64,000 nt of DNA from Saccharothrix australiensis. GTDB lineage: Bacteria; Actinomycetota; Actinomycetes; Mycobacteriales; Pseudonocardiaceae. Each line of letters begins with the position of its first letter. Position 1 is the first letter of the stretch. The stretch is from positions 2,133,501 to 2,197,500 of the forward strand of contig NZ_RBXO01000001.1 in the NCBI RefSeq assembly GCF_003634935.1. The letters are read 5' to 3'. Shown here piece by piece: positions 22,476 through 31,273 of this stretch. Both the position numbers and the translations under genes were made by a program. A model generated the notes under the pieces. The model had not been told where the DNA came from and ran no database searches. It saw only the letters and a list, made by a program, of their open reading frames with translations.

Positions 22476-23003
22476 CTACCCGATGTCGATGAGGTGCACG
22501 TGGACCACCGGCGCGGCGTCGCCCAGTTGCGCGCGCAGCTCGTGCGCCAGTTGCGCCCGCAGCTCCTCCGACACCGCGACGGCGGGCATGGGGTAGCGGG
22601 CGGCGACCAGCACCTGGAGCCCGCCGTCCGCCACGGCTGTGCCCCGCACGTGCAGGCCCAGGCGGGTGGCGAGGTCCACGGCCAGCCGACGGCACACCGC
22701 GAGCACCGCGCGCTCGGACACGCTGACGCGCCCGCCGTCCTGGTCGAACTCGACCGGCGGCGAACCCGGCCGGGGCCGCACGCCGTGCACCGCGGCCAGC
22801 ACCCGCGACACCAGGCCGGGCGGCGTCGGCACGGGCGTCACCGCCACCTGCCGCACCGCCGCCCAGCGGGCCTCCAGCTCCGCCAGCTCGGCCGCGCAGT
22901 CCGGGCAGCCGGCCACGTGCGCGCCGAGGTCCGGGTCCTCCTCCCGGTCGACCAGGTAGGCCACCAGGTCGTCCACCGAGCGCCCGCAGGGGAGCCGGCT
23001 CAT
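22476..23003 (-). CDS. Zinc-finger anti-sigma factor fused to an Asp23-like domain
   Basis: A 175-residue protein. The N-terminus is a ZAS-type anti-sigma domain: DDLVAYLVDREEDPDLGAHV followed by the zinc motif H-x3-C-x2-C (HVAGCPDC) near residues 28-36. After a linker, residues 85-175 form an Asp23-like domain (VSVSERAVLAVCRRLAVDLA, GLQVLVAARYPMPAVAVSEE, then VVHVHLIDIG at the C-terminus). No membrane segment is present, so unlike most anti-sigma factors of this type it is cytoplasmic. Its ATG overlaps the sigma stop (ATGA). The fused domain suggests that Asp23 assembly is the signal read by the anti-sigma factor. Confidence 0.85.
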   Translation of the reverse strand: MSRLPCGRSVDDLVAYLVDREEDPDLGAHVAGCPDCAAELAELEARWAAVRQVAVTPVPTPPGLVSRVLAAVHGVRPRPGSPPVEFDQDGGRVSVSERAVLAVCRRLAVDLATRLGLHVRGTAVADGGLQVLVAARYPMPAVAVSEELRAQLAHELRAQLGDAAPVVHVHLIDIG

Positions 23004-23533
23004 CGCTGCTCCCTCAGCTTCGCCATGAGGGCAACCCTCGCCCGGTGCAGCCGCGCGCGCAAGGCCGGTACCCCGATGCCCAGCACCTCGGCCACCTCCT
23101 CGTAGCTCAGCCCCTCCAGCTCGCGCAGCACCAGCGGCACCCGTTGGCCCGGCTCCAGGCCGGCGATGGCACGCAGCACCACGTCCGCCGCCTCGCCGCG
23201 CAGCACCGCCGCCTCGGGGCCGTTGTCCGACCTCGGCTCCGGCGCGGACTCCAGCGGCACGGTCGGCTTCCTGCGCCGCAGGTGCAGCAGCGCGGCGTTG
23301 GTGACCACCCGGTACAGCCAGGTGGACGGCGCGGCGTCGCCGCGGAACCGGGGCAGCGCGCGCCACGCCGAGATCCACGCGTCCTGCACCACGTCCTCGG
23401 CCTCGACCGGGTCGCCCACGACGCGCAGCGCCACCCGGTACATCCGCCCGGTGTGCCGGCGGACCAGCTCGTCGAACGCCGCCGTGTTCCCGCGCACGGC
23501 CGCGTCGAGCAGGTGCTGGTCCGCAGCGGTCAC
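23000..23533 (-). CDS. ECF RNA polymerase sigma factor
   Basis: A 177-residue sigma-70 family ECF factor. Region 2 is visible as AAFDELVRRHTGRMYRVALR and AEDVVQDAWISAWRALPRFR, including the usual DxWxxAW core; region 4 as VLRELEGLSYEEVAEVLGIG and VPALRARLHRARVALMAKLR. The GTG start overlaps the stop of the RibD-like gene (GTGA) and the stop overlaps the anti-sigma start, a standard coupled sigma/anti-sigma pair. It likely controls the neighbouring Asp23 cluster. Confidence 0.94.
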   Translation of the reverse strand: MTAADQHLLDAAVRGNTAAFDELVRRHTGRMYRVALRVVGDPVEAEDVVQDAWISAWRALPRFRGDAAPSTWLYRVVTNAALLHLRRRKPTVPLESAPEPRSDNGPEAAVLRGEAADVVLRAIAGLEPGQRVPLVLRELEGLSYEEVAEVLGIGVPALRARLHRARVALMAKLREQR

Positions 23534-24294
23534 GTGCCCGCCCGGACGTACCTCAGCAGCAGCGCGCTCTCGTGGCGCAGGATCGACGCCAGCTCCAGGT
23601 CGCGCGGCGCGGCGGGCAGCGGCCCGGTCGCGATGCGCCCCGCGTCGCCGCCGGTGAGCAGCGGCGCGAACGTCACGCACAGCACGTCCACCAGGTCGGC
23701 GGCGATGAGCGCGCCGAACAGCGTCGGCCCGCCCTCGCAGTCGACGCGGCGCAGGCCGCGCTCGTCCAGCGCCGCGAGCGCCGCGCGCAGGTCGACCTCG
23801 TCCTCGCCGGCCACGACGACGTCCGCGCCCGCGTCGGCGAGCGCGTCCCGGCGGTCGGCGGGCGCGGAGGACGTGGTGAGGATGATCGGTCGCGCGGAGG
23901 TGGCGGTGAGCAGCGGCGACGTCGGCTCGACCGAGCACCGCGCGGTCACGACGGCGATCGGCGGCACCTCGGCGAGCCCCAGGCGAGCCCGGCGCTCCCG
24001 CCGCACCTCGCCCGCCTTCACCCCCTGGTAGCCCTCGATCAACGCGGTCCGCGCGCCGACCAGCACCACGTCGGCGAGGTCGCGGCCCAAGCCGAACACC
24101 TTCTTGTCCGCCGGGTTGCCCAGCCCGCCGGACTTGCCCGCGACGGTGACCGCGCCGTCCACGCTGGACACGAAGTTGACCTGCACCCAGGGCCGGTCGA
24201 GCCCCGGCGGGTAGTCGTAGAGCCGTTCCAGCTCGGCGTCGGTGATCCCGGTGGTCCCCGCGCCCGGGGAAGGTGTCGGCCACAACATCTGCAC
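23530..24294 (-). CDS. RibD C-terminal-type pyrimidine reductase
   Basis: A 254-residue protein of the RibD C-terminal/DHFR-like fold. Markers are NFVSSVDGAVTVAGKSGGLG near residue 40, the nucleotide-binding LADVVLVGARTALIEGYQGV near 75, and GGPTLFGALIAADLVDVLCV near 190. Family members reduce the deaminated pyrimidine of riboflavin synthesis or related compounds with NADPH. There is no deaminase domain. It lies immediately upstream of, and translationally coupled to, the ECF sigma factor, and only 33 bases from the divergent zapE start. Confidence 0.88.
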   Translation of the reverse strand: MQMLWPTPSPGAGTTGITDAELERLYDYPPGLDRPWVQVNFVSSVDGAVTVAGKSGGLGNPADKKVFGLGRDLADVVLVGARTALIEGYQGVKAGEVRRERRARLGLAEVPPIAVVTARCSVEPTSPLLTATSARPIILTTSSAPADRRDALADAGADVVVAGEDEVDLRAALAALDERGLRRVDCEGGPTLFGALIAADLVDVLCVTFAPLLTGGDAGRIATGPLPAAPRDLELASILRHESALLLRYVRAGT

Positions 24295-24327
24295 CTGCCC
24301 ATCCCAGCACGCCGTTACCCTTCAGGC

Positions 24328-25326
24328 ATGCCAGCCCCGCGCCTGTCCGACCGCGACCCCCGCGTCGAGGCGGACGAACTGGTCGGGGCGATGGTCCCGC
24401 CGCCCCGGTTCGACGCCGTCCGGTTCGACACCTACCTGCCCAACCCGGACGAGCCGAGCCAGGCCGCGGCGGTGGCGGCGTGCCGGTCGTTCGCCGAGCA
24501 GGTGGCGCAGGGCCCGAAGGGCTGGTTCGGCTCGCTGTTCCGGAAGACCGAGCGCGACAAGCCGGGGCTCTACCTCGACGGCGGGTTCGGCGTCGGCAAG
24601 ACGCACCTGCTCGCGTCGATCTGGCACGCCGTGCCCGGACCCAAGTCCTACGGCACGTTCGTGGAGCTGACCAACCTGGTCGGCGCGCTGGGCTTCGCCG
24701 AGACGGTCACCCGGCTGTCCGGGCACCGGCTGCTGGCCATCGACGAGTTCGAACTCGACGACCCCGGCGACACGATGCTGGTCACCCGGCTGATCAAGGA
24801 GCTGACGGCGGCGGGCGTCGCGGTCGCGGCGACCTCGAACACGCTGCCGGACAAGCTGGGCGAGGGCCGGTTCGCGGCGGCCGACTTCCTGCGCGAGATC
24901 CAGTCCATGTCGGCGAAGTTCGCCGTGGTGCGGGTGGACGGGCCGGACTACCGGCACCGGGGCCTGCCCGACGCGCCGGAGCCGATGACCGACGAGGAGC
25001 TGACCGCGAAGGCGGAGAGCACGCCGGGCGCGACCCTGGACGACTTCGCCGACCTGTGCGCCCGGCTGGCGCGGCTGCACCCGTCGCGCTACGGGCGGCT
25101 GCTCGACGGCGTGACGGCCGTGCACCTGCGCGGCGTCGAGCCCGCGCCGGACCAGGCGGTGGCCCTGCGGCTGGTGGCCCTGGGCGACCGGCTGTACGAC
25201 CGCGACATCCCGGTGGCGGTGTCGGGGCAGGCGCTGTCGGAGCTGTTCACCGCCGAGATGCTGCGCGGCGGCTACCGGAAGAAGTACCTGCGCGCGGTGT
25301 CCCGCCTCGTCGCCCTCTCCCGGTGA
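24328..25326 (+). CDS. zapE: Cell division protein ZapE (AFG1-like ATPase)
   Basis: A 332-residue P-loop ATPase of the AFG1/ZapE family, which associates with the Z-ring in E. coli. Walker A is GGFGVGKTHLLASIWH near residue 90, Walker B is LLAIDEFELDDPGD near 138, and sensor I is VAVAATSNTLPDKLGEGRFA near 168. The C-terminus has the usual RGGYRKKYLRAVSRL. ATG 24328 is only 33 bases from the divergent RibD-like gene and has no Shine-Dalgarno sequence; TTACCC just upstream could be a -10 element, so it may be leaderless. Confidence 0.93.
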   Translation: MPAPRLSDRDPRVEADELVGAMVPPPRFDAVRFDTYLPNPDEPSQAAAVAACRSFAEQVAQGPKGWFGSLFRKTERDKPGLYLDGGFGVGKTHLLASIWHAVPGPKSYGTFVELTNLVGALGFAETVTRLSGHRLLAIDEFELDDPGDTMLVTRLIKELTAAGVAVAATSNTLPDKLGEGRFAAADFLREIQSMSAKFAVVRVDGPDYRHRGLPDAPEPMTDEELTAKAESTPGATLDDFADLCARLARLHPSRYGRLLDGVTAVHLRGVEPAPDQAVALRLVALGDRLYDRDIPVAVSGQALSELFTAEMLRGGYRKKYLRAVSRLVALSR

Positions 25327-25459
25327 GCCGCGGGACGGCGGGCCGAGCAGGGGCCGCACCCACCCGGCGTTAGCCCGTTCGAGGGTGCTCGCGCGGTGTC
25401 GGCCGGGGCGGTGTTCGCGCTGGTTTTCGGGGGTTTCGGCCGGGTATCCCAGCCGCGTG

Positions 25460-25702
25460 ATGAGCGATGCGGAGCGCAGGACGCTCAACGAGATCGAGCA
25501 CAGGCTCGCCGTGGAGGAGCCCGCACTGGCCAACGCGCTGGTCGCCGGTCGCCCCCGCCACCCCGTCCGGTCCCACGCGCTGGCCGTGACGTTCGGCGCG
25601 CTCGGGCTGCTGCTGCTGACCCTGGGCTCGCTCGGGCCGGCGCTGGCCTCGTTCGGGTGCGCCGCGCTCGCCGTGCTGTTGCGCGGCGTCACGATCCGGT
25701 AG
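25460..25702 (+). CDS. DUF3040 domain-containing protein
   Basis: An 80-residue protein. It starts with the DUF3040 signature, MSDAERRTLNEIEHRLAVEE, followed by two membrane helices (LAVTFGALGLLLLTLGSLGP, ALASFGCAALAVLLRG). The family is confined to actinobacteria and uncharacterised. ATG 25460 is preferred to GTG 25457 because the family begins at this Met; there is no clear ribosome-binding site. Confidence 0.88.
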   Translation: MSDAERRTLNEIEHRLAVEEPALANALVAGRPRHPVRSHALAVTFGALGLLLLTLGSLGPALASFGCAALAVLLRGVTIR

Positions 25703-25785
25703 GGGCGTCGCCCGGCCCGGACCGCCCTGCGCTCCCGCGCGAAACCCGGTGGCTTCCCGGCGCGGGTCCGGGCGACCATGCACCC

Positions 25786-27405
25786 GTGGGATTCCTGGAC
25801 GCGAACGGCCTCGCCTTCCGCCTGCCGGACGGGCGCGAGCTGTTCCGCGACGTGTCGTTCAAGGTCGGGTCGGGCTCCGTGGTCGCGCTGGTCGGCGCCA
25901 ACGGCGTGGGCAAGACGACCCTGCTGCGCATCCTGTCCGGTGAGCTGGCGCCCGCCGCGGGCAGCGTGCGGGTCCAGGGCGGGCTGGGCGTGATGCCCCA
26001 GTTCGTCGGCTCGGTGCGGGACGTGAGCACGGTGCGCGACCTGCTGCTCGCGGCGTCGCCGAAGCCGCTGCGGGACGCGGCGCTGGAGCTGGACGCCGCC
26101 GAGCTGGCGCTGATGGAGGCCGACGACGAGCCGACCCAGCTGCGCTACGCCGACGCCCTGGCCGCCTGGGGCGAGGCCGGTGGCTACGACGCCGAGGTGC
26201 TGTGGGACACGGTGACGGTGGCGGCGCTGGGCGTGCCGTTCGACCGGGCCCGGTTCCGCGAGGTGCGCACGCTGTCGGGCGGCGAGCAGAAGCGGCTGGT
26301 GCTGGAGGCGCTGCTGCGCGGCCCGGAGCAGGTGCTGCTGCTGGACGAGCCGGACAACTACCTGGACGTGCCGGGCAAGCGCTGGCTGGAGGGGAAGCTC
26401 GCGGAGACCGGGAAGGCCGTGCTGCTGGTCAGCCACGACCGGGAGCTGCTCGACGTGGCCGCCACGCACGTCGTGACGGTCGAGGCCCACTCGGCGTGGA
26501 CGCACAGCGGCTCGTTCGGCACCTGGCACGCCGCGCGCGCCGCACGCATCGAGCGGCTGGCCGAGCTGCACCGCCGGTGGGAGGAGGAGCACCAGCGGCT
26601 CAAGGAGCTGGTGCGCACGCTCCAGGTCCAGGCCAGGATCTCCGAGGCGATGGCCCAGAAGTACCGGGTGCAGCGGGCCAGGCTGGAGCGGTACGAGGAG
26701 GCCGGGCCGCCGCCGGAGCTGCCGACCGACGAGAAGGTCGCGCCCCGCCTGCGCGGCGGGCGGACCGGGGTGCGGGCCATCACCTGCGCCGGCCTGGAGC
26801 TGACCGGCCTGATGAAGCCGTTCGACGTGGAGGTCTTCTTCGAGGACCGGGTCGCGGTGCTCGGCTCGAACGGGTCGGGCAAGAGCCACTTCCTGCGGCT
26901 GCTCGCCGGCGACGAGGTCGCGCACACCGGCTCGTGGAAGCTGGGCGCGCGGGTCGTGCCCGGCCTGTTCGCGCAGACCCACCAGCACCCGGAGTGGATC
27001 GGGCGGACGCTGGTGGACATCCTGTGGCACGGCGACGACGGCCGGGCGGGCCGGGACCGGGGCGCGGCGATGGCGGCGCTCGACCGGTACGGCCTGGCGC
27101 GCGGCGGCGACCAGCGGTTCGAGTCGCTGTCCGGCGGGCAGCAGGCGAGGTTCCAGGTGCTGCTGCTGGAGCTGTCCGGCGCGACGCTGCTGCTGCTCGA
27201 CGAGCCGACCGACAACCTGGACCTGACCTCGGCGGAGGCGTTGCAGGACGCGCTGGCCGGGTTCACCGGCACGGTCGTGGCGGTGACGCACGACCGCTGG
27301 TTCGCCCGGACGTTCGACCGGTTCCTGCTGTTCCGGTCGGACGGCGAAGTGGTGGAGGTGGACGAGCCGGTGTGGGACGAGCAGCGGGTGCGGCGCGCCC
27401 GCTGA
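25786..27405 (+). CDS. ABC-F family ATP-binding protein
   Basis: A 539-residue protein with two ABC ATPase domains and no membrane segment, the plan of ABC-F proteins that act on the ribosome. Domain 1: Walker A GANGVGKTT near residue 38, signature LSGGEQKRLV near 167, Walker B VLLLDEPDNYLD near 186. A long helical linker (WEEEHQRLKELVRTLQVQAR to RLERYEEAGPPPELP) lies between about 265 and 315. Domain 2: GSNGSGKS near 363, LSGGQQARFQV near 449, LLLLDEPTDNLDL near 468. GTG 25786 is the only in-frame start just before the first domain; an ATG at 25778 is out of frame. It may serve translation-stress relief or antibiotic tolerance. Confidence 0.92.
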   Translation: MGFLDANGLAFRLPDGRELFRDVSFKVGSGSVVALVGANGVGKTTLLRILSGELAPAAGSVRVQGGLGVMPQFVGSVRDVSTVRDLLLAASPKPLRDAALELDAAELALMEADDEPTQLRYADALAAWGEAGGYDAEVLWDTVTVAALGVPFDRARFREVRTLSGGEQKRLVLEALLRGPEQVLLLDEPDNYLDVPGKRWLEGKLAETGKAVLLVSHDRELLDVAATHVVTVEAHSAWTHSGSFGTWHAARAARIERLAELHRRWEEEHQRLKELVRTLQVQARISEAMAQKYRVQRARLERYEEAGPPPELPTDEKVAPRLRGGRTGVRAITCAGLELTGLMKPFDVEVFFEDRVAVLGSNGSGKSHFLRLLAGDEVAHTGSWKLGARVVPGLFAQTHQHPEWIGRTLVDILWHGDDGRAGRDRGAAMAALDRYGLARGGDQRFESLSGGQQARFQVLLLELSGATLLLLDEPTDNLDLTSAEALQDALAGFTGTVVAVTHDRWFARTFDRFLLFRSDGEVVEVDEPVWDEQRVRRAR

Positions 27406-27408
27406 GGC

Positions 27409-27451
27409 CGCCGGTGGACCGCCCCGGCCCGACGGGCGCGGTCCACCGGCG
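27409..27451. terminator. Bidirectional terminator between ABC-F and DUF2252 genes
   Basis: Perfect 14-base arms CGCCGGTGGACCGC and complement with a 15-base loop, filling the whole 49-base gap between two convergent genes. Confidence 0.85.
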
Positions 27452-27454
27452 TGC

Positions 27455-28828
27455 TCACCCGACGTGCGCGGGCAGGCGGCCGGACCGGACGGCCGCGACC
27501 AGTTCCTCGTGGTCGGCGGTGGTCCGGTCCGCGTAGTCGACCGCGTATCGGGTGAACGCCTCGTCCAGGCCCTCGCCGTCCGCGCAGTACCCGGCCAGCA
27601 GCCGGGGGTCGACCGACCGCGAGTGCGCCCGCGCCAGCAGCGCGCCCGCGAACCGGCCGTAGTCGTCGAGGTCGTCGCGCTTGAGCGTGGTCGCGTCGAT
27701 GCCGCCCTTGCGGTTGCGGAACTGCCGCACGATGAAGTGCCTGCCCCCGATGGTCGTCCACCCCAGCAGGATGTCGGTCTCGGCCTGCACGAGCCGCGCG
27801 CCGTGCACGACCCGCTTGCCCTCGTGCTTGGCCTCCGGCACGTCCAGGAACGGCGCGAGCGCCGACCGCCTGGCCTCCTTCGCCTGGAGCACCAGCGCCT
27901 CCTTCCCGTTGCCGTGCAACAGGATCAGGTAGTTGCGCAGCCCGACGCTGCCCGTGCCGACCACCCGGAACGCCACGTCGGACACGCCGTAGCGCATGAT
28001 GAGGTTGTAGCGGGACTCCCGCAGCGTGTCCACGTAGGACGGCAGCGCGTCGACCACGGCCCGCGCCTCGGCGTCGGGGATGCGCGTCAGGACGGGCGGG
28101 TCCTCGATGAACCGCCAGTGCTCGCCGTCCCGGCGGGTCCACTTCGCCGCCACCTTCGCGCTGGTGTTCTTGCGCGCCTTGGACGCGGCCTTGCTGAACT
28201 CGTCGAGCAGGTCGTCGGCCTTCGACTTGGACAGCACCGACTCGTCGCCCAGGGCGCTCCACGACTCCAGGAACGGCAGCTCGGCCAGGTGCCGCGCCGC
28301 GCCCCGGTAGGCGCGCACGGCGTCCGACGCCGCGTCCCGGCAGCCCCGCTCCGACACGCCGCCCTCGCGGCCCGCGAGCACCAGCGACGTGGCCAGCCGC
28401 TTGAGGTCCCACTCCCACGGGCCGGGCAGCGTCTCGTCGAAGTCGTTGATGTCCATGACGATCCGGCCCTCGGGCGTGCCGTAGAGGCCGAAGTTCGCGG
28501 CGTGCGCGTCACCGCACAGCTGGGCGTCCAGCCCGCTGCGCGGACCGGCGGCGAGGTCGCCCGCCATCAGCCCCGCGCCGCCCCGGAAGAACGAGAACGG
28601 CGAGGCGAGCATCCGCCCGACCCGCAGCGGCGCCAGGTCGGGCAGCCGCCCCTGGTTGGACGCCTCGATGAAGTCCGCGACGGAGGGGCGGTCGGCCGCG
28701 AGCGCCATGCGCCGGTGCGCGTCGTGCGGCACCGCGTCCCGCAGCGCGCGCCCCCGCGCCAGGACCTCCTCCGGCTCCGTCCACCGGCCCAGCGCGACGG
28801 CCGCCTCGGCCCGCCTGTGTTCACCCAT
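27455..28828 (-). CDS. DUF2252 family protein
   Basis: A 457-residue protein of the DUF2252 family, whose fold is related to aminoglycoside-phosphotransferase-type kinases. Markers are SPFSFFRGGAGLMAGDLAAG near residue 80, LCGDAHAANFGLYGTPEGRI near 108, the metal-binding VMDINDFDETLPGPWEWDLK near 130, and WTTIGGRHFIVRQFRNRKGG near 370. The family is widespread and biochemically uncharacterised. ATG 28828 is the only good start before the conserved region. It is probably monocistronic: a terminator lies 3' and the next gene upstream ends 128 bases away. Confidence 0.9.
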   Translation of the reverse strand: MGEHRRAEAAVALGRWTEPEEVLARGRALRDAVPHDAHRRMALAADRPSVADFIEASNQGRLPDLAPLRVGRMLASPFSFFRGGAGLMAGDLAAGPRSGLDAQLCGDAHAANFGLYGTPEGRIVMDINDFDETLPGPWEWDLKRLATSLVLAGREGGVSERGCRDAASDAVRAYRGAARHLAELPFLESWSALGDESVLSKSKADDLLDEFSKAASKARKNTSAKVAAKWTRRDGEHWRFIEDPPVLTRIPDAEARAVVDALPSYVDTLRESRYNLIMRYGVSDVAFRVVGTGSVGLRNYLILLHGNGKEALVLQAKEARRSALAPFLDVPEAKHEGKRVVHGARLVQAETDILLGWTTIGGRHFIVRQFRNRKGGIDATTLKRDDLDDYGRFAGALLARAHSRSVDPRLLAGYCADGEGLDEAFTRYAVDYADRTTADHEELVAAVRSGRLPAHVG

Positions 28829-28910
28829 ACGGGGAATGATGCCCGGTCGGCGCCCCGGATACGTTCCCGCCACGAGCCGCTGACCTGCGGAATCGGGCTG
28901 TTCGCGCAAT

Positions 28911-28941
28911 TCGGGCACGGCCGGGTGCCGACCGTGCCCGA
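28911..28941. terminator. Terminator behind the ornithine aminotransferase gene
   Basis: Ten-base perfect arms TCGGGCACGG and CCGTGCCCGA around an 11-base loop, 16 bases beyond the stop codon at 28957 on the minus strand. Confidence 0.75.
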
Positions 28942-28956
28942 GCGGTCGCGGACGGT

Positions 28957-30174
28957 CTACCGGGCGAGCACGCGCGCGATGGCGTCGACGCCCCGGTCCA
29001 GTTCGGCCTCGGTGATCACCAGCGGCGGCGCGACGCGCAGCGTCGAGTCCTGGGTCTCCTTGCACAGCACGCCGAGCCGGGCCAGCGCCTCGGACGCCTC
29101 CCGGCCGCGCGGACCGCCCGGCGCGATCTCCACGCCCGCCCACAGCCCGCGCCCGCGCACCTCGGCCACCCCGCGCCCGACGAACTCGCCGAGCCGGGCG
29201 TGCAGGCGTGCGCCCAGCTCGCGGGACCGCCGCTGGTACTCGCCGGTCGACAGCAGGCGCACCACGGCCCGGCCGACCGCGCACGCCAGCGGGTTGCCGC
29301 CGAAGGTCGACCCGTGCTCGCCGGGTCGCAGCACGCCCAGCACGGCCCGGCTGCCCACGACCGCCGAGACCGGCACGATGCCGCCGCCCAGGGCCTTGCC
29401 CAGGGTGTACAGGTCGGCCCGCACGCCCTCGTGGTCCAGCGCCAGCAGGTCGCCGGTGCGGCCGAGCCCGGACTGGATCTCGTCGGCGATCAGCAGGACG
29501 TCGTGCTCGTCGCACAGCGCCCGCACGCCCGCGAGGTAGCCGGCGGGCGGCACGACGACGCCCGCCTCGCCCTGGACGGGCTCGATCAGCACGGCGGCGG
29601 TGCGGTCGGTGATCGCGTCGCGCACCGCGGCCAGGTCGCCGTACCGGACCACGCGGAACCCGGGTGTGAACGGGCCGAAGTCGGCGCGGGCGGTCTCGTC
29701 GGTGGAGAACGACACGATCGTGGTGGTGCGGCCGTGGAAGTTCGCGCCGGCGACCACGATCTCCGCGGTGCCCTCGGGCACGCCCTTGACCCGGTAGGCC
29801 CACTTGCGGGCGACCTTGATCGCCGATTCGACGGCCTCGGCGCCGGAGTTCATCGCGAGCACCATCTCGGTGCCGGTCAGCTCGGCCAGCTCCCGGCAGA
29901 ACGGGCCGAACTGGTCGTGGTGGAACGCGCGGCTGGTCAGCGTGACGCGGCCGAGCTGGGCCGCGGCGGCGGCCACGAGGTCGGGGTGGCGGTGCCCGAA
30001 GTTGAGCGAGGAGTAGCCGGACAGGAAGTCCAGGTAGCGGCGGCCCTCGACGTCGGTCACCCACGCGCCCTCGCCGTGGGAGATCACGACCGGCAGCGGG
30101 TGGTAGTTGTGCGTGCTCCACTGCTCGTCGAGCGCGACGAACTGCTCCGTGGTGGGCGCGGCGGTGGCGGTCAT
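28957..30174 (-). CDS. rocD: Ornithine--oxo-acid transaminase
   Basis: A 405-residue class-III PLP aminotransferase converting ornithine and 2-oxoglutarate to glutamate semialdehyde and glutamate. Typical segments: WSTHNYHPLPVVISHGEGAW near 19, MNSGAEAVESAIKVARKWAY near 108, ANFHGRTTTIVSFS near 143, LLIADEIQSGLGRTG near 226, the PLP-binding Lys in YTLGKALGGGIVPVSAV near 255, and HGSTFGGNPLACAVG near 285. The NYHPLPVV start and overall length match ornithine aminotransferase better than acetylornithine aminotransferase. The product feeds proline or glutamate metabolism. It is divergent from the PPK2 gene and has its own terminator. Confidence 0.95.
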   Translation of the reverse strand: MTATAAPTTEQFVALDEQWSTHNYHPLPVVISHGEGAWVTDVEGRRYLDFLSGYSSLNFGHRHPDLVAAAAAQLGRVTLTSRAFHHDQFGPFCRELAELTGTEMVLAMNSGAEAVESAIKVARKWAYRVKGVPEGTAEIVVAGANFHGRTTTIVSFSTDETARADFGPFTPGFRVVRYGDLAAVRDAITDRTAAVLIEPVQGEAGVVVPPAGYLAGVRALCDEHDVLLIADEIQSGLGRTGDLLALDHEGVRADLYTLGKALGGGIVPVSAVVGSRAVLGVLRPGEHGSTFGGNPLACAVGRAVVRLLSTGEYQRRSRELGARLHARLGEFVGRGVAEVRGRGLWAGVEIAPGGPRGREASEALARLGVLCKETQDSTLRVAPPLVITEAELDRGVDAIARVLAR

Positions 30175-30315
30175 GTCACCAGGCTAAGGGGCCCGACCCG
30201 GCGATTTCATCCGTGAGGTGTTGCGCATCCGGCATGTTCGTTGCGCAGATCGTGGGTAACCCGGCGATCTGTTGTGCACCCGGCAGGGTGAAGATCCCGC
30301 GGTTAGAGTCCGACG

Positions 30316-31185
30316 ATGGCGAAGAAGTCCGCGCGGTCCCCGTCGGTCCGCGACGCCTTCCGCGTCGTGCCGGGCACGTTCGACGTCACCGCGCTCGACC
30401 CCGCCGCCACGCCCGTGGGGCCGAGGTCGAAGTCGGCCGCCGCGCGGGACGCGGTCGAGGTCGGCGCGCGGCTCGACCGGCTCCAGGAGGCCCTCTACGC
30501 CGAGGGCGCGGGCGGCGGGCGGCGGAGCGTGCTGCTGGTGCTCCAGGGCGTCGACACCTCGGGCAAGGGCGGCACGATCCGGCACGTCGCGGGCCCGCTG
30601 AACCCGCAGGGCCTGCACGTCGCGTCGTTCAAGAAGCCGACCCGCGCCGAGCTGCGGCACGACTTCCTGTGGCGCGTCCGGCGCAGGCTGCCGGAGCCGG
30701 GCCGGATCGGCGTGTTCGACCGTTCCCACTACGAGGACGTGCTGGTCGCGCGGGTGGACCGCCTGGTGCCCGCCGCCGAGTGGCGCCGCCGCTACCGGTT
30801 GATCAACGAGTTCGAGGCGGAGCTGGCCGAGAGCGGGGTGACGGTCGTCAAGTGCTTCCTGCACATCTCGCCGGAGCGGCAGCGGCAGCGCCTGGTCGCG
30901 CGCCTGGAGAACCCGGCCAAGCGGTGGAAGTACGACCCCGCCGACCTGGCCGCGCGGGCGAAGTTCTCCCAGTACTCGGCGGCCTACCAGGACGCCCTGG
31001 TGAAGTGCTCGACGCAGGCCGCGCCCTGGTTCGCGATCCCGGCGGACCGCAAGTGGTACCGCAACTGGGCGGTCGCCAACGTGCTCCTCGAGACGTTGCA
31101 GGAGCTGGCCCCGCGGTACCCCGAGCCCTCGTACGATCCCCTGGTCGAATTGGCTCGTCTCCAGGAGGCCGACCCGTTGCACTAG
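30316..31185 (+). CDS. PPK2 family polyphosphate kinase/phosphotransferase
   Basis: A 289-residue PPK2 enzyme transferring phosphate between polyphosphate and nucleotides. Walker A is LQGVDTSGKGGTIRHV near residue 77, the family motif GVFDRSHYEDVLVARV near 136, and WRRRYRLINEFEAELAESGV near 157. KRWKYDPADLAARAKFSQYS near 200 belongs to the lid. Single-domain length fits class I or III PPK2; residues alone do not settle whether ADP, GDP or AMP is preferred. ATG 30316 lies 142 bases from the divergent rocD start. Confidence 0.93.
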   Translation: MAKKSARSPSVRDAFRVVPGTFDVTALDPAATPVGPRSKSAAARDAVEVGARLDRLQEALYAEGAGGGRRSVLLVLQGVDTSGKGGTIRHVAGPLNPQGLHVASFKKPTRAELRHDFLWRVRRRLPEPGRIGVFDRSHYEDVLVARVDRLVPAAEWRRRYRLINEFEAELAESGVTVVKCFLHISPERQRQRLVARLENPAKRWKYDPADLAARAKFSQYSAAYQDALVKCSTQAAPWFAIPADRKWYRNWAVANVLLETLQELAPRYPEPSYDPLVELARLQEADPLH

Positions 31186-31273
31186 ACGCAATCTTCATTG
31201 CACCTATTGCCCTGCCGGAGTGGTCTAGTCCACTGTGGGAATCGCTGCGGGCTCGGTGGAGCGGAGGTCTGGC

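Noticed and set aside
24322..27291. 989-codon open frame on the minus strand opposite zapE and the ABC-F gene
   Set aside because: It lies antisense to two clear proteins with Walker motifs, has no ribosome-binding site and a low-complexity translation.
31235..31273. Upstream start for the lactonase gene giving a longer N-terminus
   Set aside because: The GTG at 31274 has GGAGG at the right distance and puts the twin-arginine motif at the N-terminus.
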